Source: Bacteroidia bacterium
GTDB taxonomy: Bacteria > Bacteroidota > Bacteroidia > J057
NCBI GenBank assembly: GCA_030430575.1
Contig: JAUIKF010000056.1
Location: 1-54,735 of the forward strand
Direction of reading: 5' to 3'
DNA: 54,735 nucleotides
Positions 36,150 through 46,000 of this stretch are shown one piece after another. The position numbers were made by a program, and so were the translations under genes. Position 1 is the first letter of the stretch. Each line of letters starts with the position of its first letter. A model generated the notes under the pieces. The model ran no database searches. It had not been told where the DNA came from and was given only the letters and a program-made list of their open reading frames with translations.

Positions 36150-39100
36150 TCACCGCTTCACCAGCTTTACAATAGCTTGCCGATCACCTTGCTCCACAAT
36201 CAATACATAAATGCCTGATGGCTGATCCCTGAGGTCCAGAGTGACAGTTTTTCCTTCGATCAATTCCCTGGGGCGGATGGGCTGCCCAAGCAGGGTATAA
36301 ATCCCAAAGCCCGTTTTGGGTTTTCCAGAAGTCTGCAGGGAAAGGGTAAATAGTCCTTGACTGGGATTAGGGTAGACTTGGAGGCCGATTTCAGCAGCTA
36401 ATTCGGAAGCAATACTGCTATTCAGCAACTCAAAGAAGAAGCCATCAGAAGTGGCCGAACAGCCATCTCCATTAGTCACAACCACATAATACGTCCCGTT
36501 CTTGGGCGGTTGCCAGTCCTGTTGATTGGCACCAGTAATAGCCCCATGTCTGTCAAACCATTGATAATGCGCTGCTGCGCTAGCTGACAGGGTATCTCCT
36601 CGCTGGACGATGGAAGGGGTGCCTGGATTGGGAGATAAGGCTACCACTACAGGAGTTGCTGGTTGGCTGACACACCCTGCAGCGGAGAATCCTTGAAGGG
36701 TAATCGTATCTGCTTGGGTCACCCACGTCTGAAACTGGGTGCTGCCGTTGGACCACTGATAGTGGCTGTAGTGCTGCGCACTGAACAGCAGTACACTATC
36801 TCCTTCGCAGATAGTCAGTGGTCCCTGTGGCATGATCACAGGCGTGGCAGGAATGCTATCGCGCTGGATCAGTACCTGATCAGTTGAAGAAAGGTCGCAC
36901 AGGTGCGTCCGCCATGTCAAAATCGTCTGCCCAAAGGGAAGCCCAGATGCCCAGCTCGTAGCTAGGTGTATACTGTCAATATGTGCAGCACCATTTAGGA
37001 TCGACCAGCTTCCTTGCCCACGTTGGGGGGCCATTGCGTTTAATTGCACACTGTCAGCTCCACAGAGAAAATGGTCTAGCCCAGCCATCGCTACGCTTGG
37101 GCCATTTGTACAGTCCGTCACACGACTAGCTTGCCATTTCACGAGGTTCTCAGCACCGATGGTATGGGTATACACCAGCGTGGGAGTCGCAGGACGGACT
37201 TCCTTCCACATCCAAAAACGATTGGAGAGGCTGGTACCATTGGGAAGCCCTGCTTGCGGCTTTATGCTAAATTGAAGGCTGAGGAAGGCTTGAGGAGCTA
37301 GCTTGATGTGATCAAAGGTCCATTTGATGACTGCCTGGCCTTTACCAGTCACGTCCAGTTCATAAGGATGGCTGGCAGCTTCCCAGCGAAGGGTCCGCAG
37401 ATCGTGTGCCGCTGACAGCGTATCCACGACTGTGAGGGTCTGGAGGGTATCGGTTCCTGTATGTTGGTAGATAAATTGGTAATGAATGCGCGTCTCTGGG
37501 CGAATAAGATGCATAGCACCTCGTCCTTCTGGCAGGGCCCGAAGGGTCACGGGCAATGGCGTCACATCCAGCGCCAGGTCTTGCTGGTCACGGTCTAAGC
37601 GATAATCATCCGCCGAAGGGAAATGGCGATAGACAGTCGGATGAATAGGCCCATTGCACGCCTCCACAGTTTTGCTGAGCCACCGCTCATCTGGATGAGC
37701 GAGTATTTGTGCCGTTTCTAGGCGGAGCGTCTGCCCTTGGGCCGCCACCCACAGGCGCAGGCTATCGCCTGCGTCGAGGCGCAGTTGGGCTGCATAGCCC
37801 AAGCTGTCGCCAAAGTAAATTTGGTACGCTACTGAATCCTGCATGTGGTTTTTCCCCACATTTTTTACCCTAAATTCTACCGTATCATTTCCCAAACAAA
37901 TCCCCTCCACCGCTAAAGAAGTCTGAATCCAGGCGGGATCTATCGGACGACAGGTATTGGTAGGAGAGATAGAGACGCGGGTGGAAAGATTGGCCCCCAC
38001 CATCAAAGGCGTCGAACAATCCACCGAGTCAATCACCTGTATCTCTCGGTATTCCATGGGGTGAACGGTTCCTACCTGAAATTGAATATGACCATTGCCT
38101 AAGGTCGTGAAAGGCATATCCGCTTGCAGGAGGAAGGTATTTGCGGGAAGGTACAGATCTATGACGGCATTGTTTGCTGGGCTAATCCCGCGATTGCTAT
38201 AGCGAATGCTCGTATGGCTGCGCTGACAGCGCACGCGCTGGGTAGAAGAAACGCTCACAGCCAGCATGGGACAGACATCAACGTCTATCGCAAAATCTTG
38301 GGAAACGGCAGTTTGTGCCAGCGTATCAAATCGCACTTTGAGGCTGCCAGGCCCAAGTGGGCAAAGCGGCGTAGCCATAAAGTCCAAATCAGATGGAATC
38401 AGGGGTTGCACCGCAAAGGTGCCTGAATCTGTTGCCAATTGATAGGCGCCTGCTTTGTCTGTCAGTCCATAATAACCGCCAGGTGTGGCCTCCATGATCC
38501 ATCGCTCTACTAGGCGGTCAGGCGGACTCACCACACAATCCTGATCATCATCATGAAATACTTGACCTTTTACCAAATTATAAGGGCGGTCAGGAATATA
38601 GGTACTGTCGAGGTCACGGATATTGGCAAGGAAGGCATCCTCATAGCCCGCGCTATAGAGTTGTGTATTGTCAAAGGTGGCACTGTCACGAAAATGCCCT
38701 GTAAGATAGATTTCCCCACTTTTATTGGTGCATAGGGCATACCCTTGGTCGGATTCCATACTGCCTGCACTTTGTACCCAAAGGGGTTTTCCTGTCACAT
38801 CGTATTTAGCTAAAAATATATCGCTATTACCCGCACTTGAGAGTGTAGAATTTCCACAATTAAACTGGTCACTATAGTCTCCAATCATATACACATTGCC
38901 CAAACGATCGCCGTCTAGGTTCCAAGCTTGGTCTGCGCCCAAGCCACCTGCGGCCTTCGCCCAGATCATATGGCCCGTAGAGTCATACTTTGCCAAGACA
39001 AAATCATAGCTCCCCTGGCTGGTCATCAGGGCACTGTCCAGGGACAAACTGGCGCTAAAGCGACCCGCCATATAGAGATAGCGTGTAGGGCTGAGGTAAA

Positions 39101-39959
39101 GGGCCTGACCCGATTCAACTCCAGCACCTGCTCCATGGCGCACCCACTGCAAAACACCAGCGGTATCGTATTGAGCGATAAACATATCTGCGCCGCTCTG
39201 CGCCTGTAAATTATTGCCGTCAAAAGACGCATTGCCCTGAAAAGACCCTGTCACGTAAATACGGTCCCGCCCGTCCGTCTGAATGGCATTGCCGATCGCA
39301 AATGCAGAAGTCCCCGCCTGCTGTGCCCAGCAGGGATTGCCCATCGGATCAAGCTTGGCAATGAGCAGATCGCCACGGCCTTGGGTATATAAGGTTTGTG
39401 AACCAAATGACAAGCTATCGCTGAAAAAGGTCCCTGTCAGGAAGATATTACCACGTTTATCTACCGCAATGCTTTGGCCGAAATCGCTTTTATTGCCCCC
39501 AATGGCACGCCCCCAGAGGGCCTGCCCGCTGCTGTCGTATTTGGCGATAAATAGATCGCGATTCGCACTCCATAGCGAGTCAGGGCCAATTACGAGCCAG
39601 TCGCTGAAGCCGCCAATCAGGTAGATATTGCTCTGAGCATCGATGCCGATGTCCATGACGCGGTCGAGATTGATTCCGCCTAGACTTTGCAGCCATTGAC
39701 GGGTTCCATTTGGGCTATATTTACAAACAAATACATCCGCACTCCCAGCACTGATGAGGGTATCCCCATCAAAATTCACCTGGTCTTCGAAGATACCAGT
39801 ATAGTAGAGGTTGCCATAGGAGTCGTTGATCGCCCCACGCCCGATTTCTGTGGAAGGGCCTTGAGATTGGCTGACCCAATTCCAGACTTGAGCGGAAAGG
39901 GGAAAGGAACTTAAGAGAAAAGTGAGCAGGAAAAAAATGTTAACGATAGGGTTCGTCAT
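36150..39959 (-). CDS. Secreted SBBP beta-propeller protein with T9SS sorting domain
   Basis: A 1269-residue protein. Signal peptide about 1-23 (ends FPLSAQ). Residues about 25-455 hold eight or nine SBBP-type repeats (for example GNIFLTGTFFSDSLSFG and DVFVCKYSPNGTRQWLQSLG), expected to form a beta-propeller. A carboxypeptidase-regulatory-like domain follows (VKGQVFHDDDQDCVVSPPD, about 465-545). Beyond it are beta-sandwich segments of the conserved-repeat type up to about 960 and Ig-like repeats ending near 1185. The last ~80 residues (VYPNPSQGLFTLSLQ ... QAIVKLVKR) form a T9SS sorting domain. A surface or extracellular adhesin or scaffold is likely. It is divergent from tgt, with repeat B in between. 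Confidence 0.85.
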   Translation of the reverse strand: MTNPIVNIFFLLTFLLSSFPLSAQVWNWVSQSQGPSTEIGRGAINDSYGNLYYTGIFEDQVNFDGDTLISAGSADVFVCKYSPNGTRQWLQSLGGINLDRVMDIGIDAQSNIYLIGGFSDWLVIGPDSLWSANRDLFIAKYDSSGQALWGRAIGGNKSDFGQSIAVDKRGNIFLTGTFFSDSLSFGSQTLYTQGRGDLLIAKLDPMGNPCWAQQAGTSAFAIGNAIQTDGRDRIYVTGSFQGNASFDGNNLQAQSGADMFIAQYDTAGVLQWVRHGAGAGVESGQALYLSPTRYLYMAGRFSASLSLDSALMTSQGSYDFVLAKYDSTGHMIWAKAAGGLGADQAWNLDGDRLGNVYMIGDYSDQFNCGNSTLSSAGNSDIFLAKYDVTGKPLWVQSAGSMESDQGYALCTNKSGEIYLTGHFRDSATFDNTQLYSAGYEDAFLANIRDLDSTYIPDRPYNLVKGQVFHDDDQDCVVSPPDRLVERWIMEATPGGYYGLTDKAGAYQLATDSGTFAVQPLIPSDLDFMATPLCPLGPGSLKVRFDTLAQTAVSQDFAIDVDVCPMLAVSVSSTQRVRCQRSHTSIRYSNRGISPANNAVIDLYLPANTFLLQADMPFTTLGNGHIQFQVGTVHPMEYREIQVIDSVDCSTPLMVGANLSTRVSISPTNTCRPIDPAWIQTSLAVEGICLGNDTVEFRVKNVGKNHMQDSVAYQIYFGDSLGYAAQLRLDAGDSLRLWVAAQGQTLRLETAQILAHPDERWLSKTVEACNGPIHPTVYRHFPSADDYRLDRDQQDLALDVTPLPVTLRALPEGRGAMHLIRPETRIHYQFIYQHTGTDTLQTLTVVDTLSAAHDLRTLRWEAASHPYELDVTGKGQAVIKWTFDHIKLAPQAFLSLQFSIKPQAGLPNGTSLSNRFWMWKEVRPATPTLVYTHTIGAENLVKWQASRVTDCTNGPSVAMAGLDHFLCGADSVQLNAMAPQRGQGSWSILNGAAHIDSIHLATSWASGLPFGQTILTWRTHLCDLSSTDQVLIQRDSIPATPVIMPQGPLTICEGDSVLLFSAQHYSHYQWSNGSTQFQTWVTQADTITLQGFSAAGCVSQPATPVVVALSPNPGTPSIVQRGDTLSASAAAHYQWFDRHGAITGANQQDWQPPKNGTYYVVVTNGDGCSATSDGFFFELLNSSIASELAAEIGLQVYPNPSQGLFTLSLQTSGKPKTGFGIYTLLGQPIRPRELIEGKTVTLDLRDQPSGIYVLIVEQGDRQAIVKLVKR

Positions 39960-39983
39960 TAGCTAAGGGGTGAAGAATGAAAT

Positions 39984-40262
39984 AGATCGCTCGCCCTGCG
40001 GGCTCGCTGCGAGACCGTTCGGGCCTAAGAAGGCCCTCACTGCGGGATCGTTCGGCCAAGGGGCCTCACTGCGAGACCGCTCAGTCTCGAAGACTCGCCT
40101 TCGCTGCGAGACTAAAGGCAGGTCATTTTGTCTTTAGTCTCGTAGCGAGCCTGAAAGGCGAGCGGTCTCGCAGTGAGGAGCGCAGCGACGAACGATCTCG
40201 TAGGGAGCCCGCAGGGCGACCGGTCTCGCAGCGAGGGCCGTCTTCGGCCCGAGCGGTCTCTC
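39984..40262. repeat. GC-rich composite repeat element, copy B (inverted relative to copy A)
   Basis: This is the same element as 2223-2460 in reverse orientation: the ends and module order match after reverse complementing. Modules such as CTCGCTGCGAGACCGTTCG are separated by hairpin spacers, for example CCCTGCGGG, GGCCTAAGAAGGCC and GGCCGTCTTCGGCC. A central fold (GACTAAAG ... CTTTAGTC) joins the halves. B carries about one module more than A. It lies between divergent genes, and the leftover DNA to 40433 is AT-rich with no clear frame. An RNA or DNA structure is certain; its role is not. Confidence 0.75.
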
Positions 40263-40433
40263 CTGGAATTACACTATATAAGACAACAAGACAAGAATCG
40301 TGCGAAATCAAAATATTCACTCAAACATTTTTTCCATGCGAAGAGAAGTATTGTCGAAAAAAACGTTTTTGTAAATTACTGAATAGGAAAGAAATATCCA
40401 ATTTTGATTTTTCCATCGTATCTTCGCCGTCCA

Positions 40434-41564
40434 ATGAAATTTAGCTTAACTCATACAGATTCTGGCTCCAAAGCCCGTGCAGGCACGATCACGACTGATC
40501 ATGGCGAAATACAGACGCCGATTTTTATGCCAGTAGGCACCGTCGGCACAGTGAAAGCAGTGAGTCAACAGGCACTTGTTCGTGATATAGATGCCCAAAT
40601 TATTCTGGGAAATACGTATCATTTATATCTTCGCCCAGGGATGGAGGTGATGGAAATGGCAGGCGGTTTGCACCGCTTTATGGGCTGGGATCGACCGATC
40701 CTCACAGACAGTGGTGGCTATCAGGTGTATAGCCTGGCTCACCGCCGCAAACTCACCGAAGAAGGCGCCGCCTTCAGCTCTCATATCGATGGCTCCAAGC
40801 ATCTTTTTACCCCCGAGAAAGTCGTAGACATCCAGCGGACTATCGGGTCAGATATCATGATGGTGTTGGATGAATGTCCTCCCTACCCTTGCACCCATGA
40901 ATATGCCAAGAACTCGCTTGGTCTGACCATGCGCTGGGCAGAACGCGCCAAGGCGCATCATCTCTCTCAGCCCCCTATGTACGGCCATAGCCAGGCCCTC
41001 TTCCCCATCGTGCAAGGCAGTACCTACCGTGACTTGCGGATTCAGTCTTCCGAGGCTGTCGCAGCGCTGGACTTGCCTGGAAATGCCATCGGCGGGCTCT
41101 CTGTCGGAGAACCCCACGAACTCATGTATGAAATGACGGAGCTGTGCTGTGGCATCTTGCCTGCCGACAAACCGCGGTACCTCATGGGCGTAGGGACGCC
41201 AGAAAATCTGCTGGAGTGCATCGCCTTAGGCGTCGACATGTTCGATTGTGTCCTGCCGACGCGGAACGCGCGACATGGCCTGATCTATACCCGACAGGGG
41301 ATTCGGAACATGAAAAATGCGAAATATGCGGACGATTTTTCGCCGATTGACCCAGAAAGTGATTGCCCCATAGATTTGCACTACTCCAAAGCTTATCTCA
41401 GGCATCTATTCAAAGCAGAAGAGTATTTAGCCCTGATGATCGCTAGTGTTCACAATTTGCACTTCTTTTTGTGGCTTGTAGGGGAAGCCAGAAAGCATAT
41501 CATAGCTGGTGATTTTACAAGCTGGAAAACAAGCATAACAAAACAGCTAATGGTGCGTTTGTAG
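40434..41564 (+). CDS. tgt: Queuine/preQ1 tRNA-guanine transglycosylase
   Basis: A 376-residue enzyme that exchanges guanine 34 of GUN-anticodon tRNAs for preQ1. The ATG at 40434 starts MKFSLTHTDSGSKARAGTI; a TTG 30 bases upstream is not needed. Landmarks are ILTDSGGYQVYSL (general base Asp), MMVLDECPPYP, GGLSVGEP and DMFDCVLPTRNARHG (nucleophile Asp). In the C-terminal metal site the usual C-x-C-x2-C reads SDCPID, so only one Cys remains, although the His in SVHNLHF persists. Several Bacteroidota relatives may share this loss, but I cannot verify that here. A Tgt role in queuosine synthesis is firm; zinc binding is doubtful. No other queuosine gene is nearby. Confidence 0.93.
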   Translation: MKFSLTHTDSGSKARAGTITTDHGEIQTPIFMPVGTVGTVKAVSQQALVRDIDAQIILGNTYHLYLRPGMEVMEMAGGLHRFMGWDRPILTDSGGYQVYSLAHRRKLTEEGAAFSSHIDGSKHLFTPEKVVDIQRTIGSDIMMVLDECPPYPCTHEYAKNSLGLTMRWAERAKAHHLSQPPMYGHSQALFPIVQGSTYRDLRIQSSEAVAALDLPGNAIGGLSVGEPHELMYEMTELCCGILPADKPRYLMGVGTPENLLECIALGVDMFDCVLPTRNARHGLIYTRQGIRNMKNAKYADDFSPIDPESDCPIDLHYSKAYLRHLFKAEEYLALMIASVHNLHFFLWLVGEARKHIIAGDFTSWKTSITKQLMVRL

Positions 41565-41641
41565 GGAAATTTGAAACGCGGCATGTCATAAAGTCATTCA
41601 TCAAATCGTAATCTACATCGTTTTAAGTCCCTAGAAATTGC

Positions 41642-41649
41642 TATCTTTG
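41642..41649 (+). promoter_or_regulatory. Predicted promoter of the desaturase gene
   Basis: TATCTTTG fits the Bacteroidota -7 consensus TAnnTTTG. TTTT at 41621-41624 sits 17 bases upstream, near the -33 spacing. Transcription from here would give a leader of about 135 bases. Confidence 0.5.
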
Positions 41650-41669
41650 CGCGTTCAAATTGAAATGCA

Positions 41670-41760
41670 TTATTAATTGATTGATTATTGATTGATTAAT
41701 TTTTTACACCTGAAAACCAATTATTGAATTAATAATCAGTTAATCAATAATTTTTTTTAG
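41670..41760 (+). promoter_or_regulatory. AT-rich structured leader of the desaturase gene
   Basis: The leader contains direct ATTGATTGATT-type repeats and a later segment (41719-41752) with AATTATTGA pairing with TCAATAATT, followed by eight T at 41751-41758. A terminator-like hairpin 30 bases before the ATG suggests attenuation or a temperature-sensitive fold. This is inference from sequence only. Confidence 0.35.
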
Positions 41761-41789
41761 TCTTACCTACACAACAATAATTCTTTGCT

Positions 41790-42890
41790 ATGAAGCAGAA
41801 AGCAGTTAAGTTTTCCAAAACAAATAAGCCTGAATTTATCAAAGAACTCCGATCTAGGGTATTTGCCTACTTTGAAGAAAATAATATCTCGAAACATGCC
41901 AATGGCTGGATGGTCCTTAAGTCTGTCTGTATGGTTGCCATGTTCTTGATTCCTTATTTTCTCCTAGTTACAGGTGTTTGTGACAATATTTGGACCGTAT
42001 TTGCCGCTTGGATGGTCATGGGCCTTGGCGTTGCCGGTATTGGCCTTTCGATCATGCACGATGCAAATCACGGCGCCTATTCTGCCAATAAGAGAGTAAA
42101 TACCCTGATGAGTTACTGGATCAACTTTGTCGGCGGTGATGCCCTCAACTGGCGCATCCAGCACAATGTACTCCACCATTCATTTACCAATATCGACGGA
42201 CACGACGAAGACATCGACCCAGGAGGCCTGATGCGCTTCTCTCCTCATAAAGAACGCGCCAAATTCCATCGCTTCCAGCATATCTATGCATGGTTCCTTT
42301 ATGGGCTGATGACCCTTCTTTGGATTACCTTCAAAGACTTTAAACAGCTCAATCGCTATAAAGAAAAAGGCCTGCTCCGCGGCGAGAAAAAGTCCTATAA
42401 TCGTCTCCTTTCTGAGATCATAATTTCAAAGGTGCTTTATTATGCATTTGCGTTGGGCATACCTTTGTTGACTGTTACTGCTGTAGCTTGGTGGCAAACA
42501 ATCCTTTTCTTTATCGCCATGCACTACCTTGCAGGGCTTATCCTGGCATTGGTATTCCAGCCTGCCCACGTCATCCCTGAGATAGAGTATCCTTTGCCGG
42601 ATGAGAATGGAAAAATGGACAACAACTGGGCGATGCACCAGCTTTACACCACCGCAAACTTTGCGCCTGGTAACAAAATTCTATCCTGGTATGTCGGTGG
42701 CCTCAACTATCAAGTAGAGCATCACCTCTTCCCGCAGATTTGCCATATCCATTATGCCAAAATCGCGAAGATCGTAAAAGCCACTGCCGAGGAATATGGC
42801 TTGCCTTATCACAGCCAAAAGCATTTTAGAGGAGCGATCTATAAGCATGCTCAGATGCTGTATAAACTAGGCCATTACGATATGGTATAA
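41790..42890 (+). CDS. Membrane fatty acid desaturase (acyl-CoA/acyl-lipid type)
   Basis: A 366-residue integral membrane diiron enzyme. The three His boxes are HDANH (90-94), HNVLHH (125-130) and QVEHH (308-312), the layout of front-end or acyl-lipid desaturases. Four hydrophobic segments surround them (about 45-63, 68-88, 170-190 and 215-250). It adds a double bond to membrane fatty acids, using ferredoxin or a similar electron donor; no N-terminal cytochrome b5 domain is present. The gene has its own promoter and structured leader, and its stop codon is the first part of a long palindrome. Regulation by temperature is plausible but unproven. Confidence 0.9.
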   Translation: MKQKAVKFSKTNKPEFIKELRSRVFAYFEENNISKHANGWMVLKSVCMVAMFLIPYFLLVTGVCDNIWTVFAAWMVMGLGVAGIGLSIMHDANHGAYSANKRVNTLMSYWINFVGGDALNWRIQHNVLHHSFTNIDGHDEDIDPGGLMRFSPHKERAKFHRFQHIYAWFLYGLMTLLWITFKDFKQLNRYKEKGLLRGEKKSYNRLLSEIIISKVLYYAFALGIPLLTVTAVAWWQTILFFIAMHYLAGLILALVFQPAHVIPEIEYPLPDENGKMDNNWAMHQLYTTANFAPGNKILSWYVGGLNYQVEHHLFPQICHIHYAKIAKIVKATAEEYGLPYHSQKHFRGAIYKHAQMLYKLGHYDMV

Positions 42891-42953
42891 TTTTTTGCGA
42901 AATTTCGTAGAGACGTAGCAGTGCTACGTCTCTACGAAATTTCGCAAAAAATT
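42889..42953. repeat. Perfect 32-bp inverted repeat at the desaturase stop codon
   Basis: The arms 42889-42920 and 42922-42953 are exact complements. The core 42907-42935 starts GTAG and ends CTAC and shares GTAGAGACG/CGTCTCTAC with the terminator at 30652. The left arm begins within the TAA stop. The transcript would fold into a very stable hairpin that can end transcription or protect the mRNA. Confidence 0.85.
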
Positions 42954-42961
42954 AATACAAG

Positions 42962-43027
42962 AACCCCCACAATTCCTTGGAGTTGTGGGGGTTTTGGGTT
43001 TTGGGTTTTGGGTTTTGGGTTTTGGGT
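42962..43027 (+). terminator. Hairpin followed by TTTTGGG tandem repeats
   Basis: AACCCCCACAA (42962-42972) pairs with TTGTGGGGGTT (42983-42993). After it come five copies of TTTTGGG up to 43027. The hairpin probably stops the desaturase transcript. The G-runs could form a G-quadruplex on the plus strand. The convergent SprB gene ends at 43061. Confidence 0.65.
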
Positions 43028-43060
43028 AAAATTTGGACTCAAAACCTAAAACTCAAAACT

Positions 43061-46000
43061 TTATCTTATCAGCGTGATCGTCCCGCTCCGCTCTACTTTG
43101 GTCCCATTGTTAAAGGTCGCTCTGATCACATAAACATAGACGCCTTCAGGCACAGACTCGCCCGTGTTTTTGTAGCGGCCATTCCATCCTGTGTTGGGAT
43201 CCTGGATGAGAGCGATTTGCTTGCCCCAGCGATTGAAGATCTGGGCTTCCATTTGCACCATCCCTTCTCCGACAAAGAAAAACTCATCGTTGATCCCATC
43301 ATCATTAGGAGAAAAAGCATTGGCAAAATAAAGCGAGCCATCAGGGATAATATGAAGGGTGATGGTGGTATCGGCGGGGCATTCAAAATATTTATTGTAA
43401 GCCGTAAGTGTCACAGGATAATCCCCCGGTTGGGAATAGGTATACACAGGGTTCTCCTCTTGTGAACCGCCCAATTCGTCGCCGAAGTTCCACACATAGG
43501 CTGAAGCACCTTGAGAGGCATTCAGAAACAGAATTGTCGCATCCGAAAGAAGGATGGGATCTGCATATGAAGGTTCTGAGAAAAAATTAGGATCGGCAGG
43601 AGGCGTATTAAAAATCTCTACCGATAGGGTATCTGTACAGCCATTATCATCAGCCACTACTACTGTGTATTCCCCTTCTAGCAAGTTGGTGATGTTTTGT
43701 TCGGCCAAAGGTGGATCGGTGTCCCAGATGTATTGATAATTGGGAGAGACACCGCCAGAGGCCTGTACAGAGATGGAACCATTCGCCCAATCACAATAAG
43801 GATGCACACTATCCACTAAGGCCAGCTCCAGCAGTGGCGGATGGTCGATAAAGACCGACGAGGTATCCGTACATCCCTGCGCATCAATGATGCTCACCGC
43901 ATACAAGCCCCTGGCCAGTCCAGTCACACTTTGTGTTACCTGTACGGGATCGGTGTCCCATGAGATATCGTAAGGGGTCGTACCGCCCACCACGTCCGCA
44001 AATACAGAGCCGTCCATCCCTTCAAAACAGCGGACGTCGATGCCACGCGCAGTCACAACCAGGGTATCGGGTTCCATCAAGGTAATGTCCAGCGTCTGGG
44101 TACAACTGCTGTCGTCACGAATTGTGAGGGTATAGAGGCCCGCTCCCAACTGCGCAAAAGCGCTGTCAGGCCCAAAATTGATACCGTCAATGGAATAACT
44201 ATAGGCAGGCGTACCGCCGCCGCCCACGACGGAGAAATCCCCCGTCAGATTGCCAAAGCAGTCAATATCCGTTTGGTCAACGAGGCCTACGGTCAGCAAA
44301 GGTGGTTCTGTGACGGTCACAGACAACTGATCTGTACAACTGCTGTCATCACTCACAGTGAAAGTATATGTGCCCACGCTTAAGCCACCAAAAACGGGCG
44401 AAGGCCCAAAAACACCACCATTGACGGAATAGACATGGGGTGTCCACCCGCCTGTATGTGCCAACGTTATTTGGCCTGTCGCCTCGCCGTTACAGGCTAC
44501 ATTGATCTGCTCCACCAACGACAAGACCAGCGTATCAGGCTCCAAAATCACAAAAGGCACATCCACTGTACATGCACTATCGTCTTGTACCGTAATGGTA
44601 TAATTGCCTGGTCCAAAATTGGAGAAAGTGCTATCCGGACTGGGCGTGCCCCCATCCAAAGAGAAGCCGTATGGCGTCACGCCGCCATTGGTGGTTAGGG
44701 AAACCCTCCCGTCATTTAACCCAAAACAACTCACATGTTCCAATGTCTGAACCGATGACACCAGCAAAGGAGGTTCTGAAATCGTCACAGGAACAGAAAC
44801 ACTGCAACTCGAATCATCTAAAATAACAGCGGTATAAGCCCCAGCTGTCAAATTGAATAGCACAGAGTCGCTGGAAAAGTTCACATTGTCTACCGTAAAG
44901 CGGAAATTGCCATGGCCGCCTGAGGCATTTAAGGCAATGTATCCTGTATTATCCCCAAAACACGCCACATCTCGTTGCCACTTTAATCCCCCCACAACGG
45001 CGCTCGGCTCGCTAATAGAAAGACTAAACCCAGCAATACAGCCTTGGGCATCACGCACCAGCATAGGATAGTTGCCAGCCGGAAGGCCTGTCAGGAGTTG
45101 GATTGGGCCATAGGTCATTCCCGCATCTAAGCTGACTTCATAAGGCGCTGTACCGCCTGCTGGCGTTATGCCGATTTTCCCTGTGCTATCGCCATTGCAC
45201 CCTATATGAATGACCGAATCGATATTCACTGTAAGGCCTGTCGGCGTAGTAATCGACACAGAAATGGTATCTGTACACAGCTGGGAATCTTGCACCACCA
45301 CGAAAAAATTCGTAGGCGCCAATTGGGAGAAGGTTCCGCTTGTCTGGAACGTCGTGACATTGGCAAGGGCGTACTGGTAGGGCACAGTTCCGCCTGTGGC
45401 GGAAACGGTCAGGGAGCCGTTGGCATTTCCAAAACAGTCTACATCTGTTTTGCCTACCAGCATTTCTACTAGCGGCGTCGGCTCCGTGATCGTCACAGGA
45501 ACGGTCGTCAGACAACTGCTGTCGTCTTGAATGGTGATGGTATAACTGCCTGCTGCTAGACCTGTGAAAGTAGAATCCGTCACAAACGTCACGCCATCAA
45601 TGGCAAATTGATAAGGCGCCGTTCCACCATTTGCCCGAATCGTCACCTCCCCTGTGCTGTTTCCATTACAATCTACATCTGTAAGCGAAGCGATACTACC
45701 TGTAAGGACTGGCGGTTCTGTAATCGTCACTGCATGCGTAGCCGTACATAGGCTATCATCCCGAATAGTCACCGTATAAGGCCCAGCCGCCAAATTGGAA
45801 ATCACATGATTTGCCCCAAAATTCACTCCATCTATCGAATACATATAGCCAGGATGTCCGCCACTTCCCTGCAAAAACACGCTACCCGTGCTATTTCCAT
45901 TGCAGTCTACATTGGACTGGAAAGTGTCTATCACAGCTAATGGAATCGGTTGGGTCAGGGTAATGGTATCTGACAGGGTCTGGCACAAGCTATCATCTTG

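Noticed and set aside
39984-40262. CRISPR array
   Set aside because: The modules are irregular in spacing, occur in both orientations and the spacers are self-complementary hairpins. No cas genes are present.
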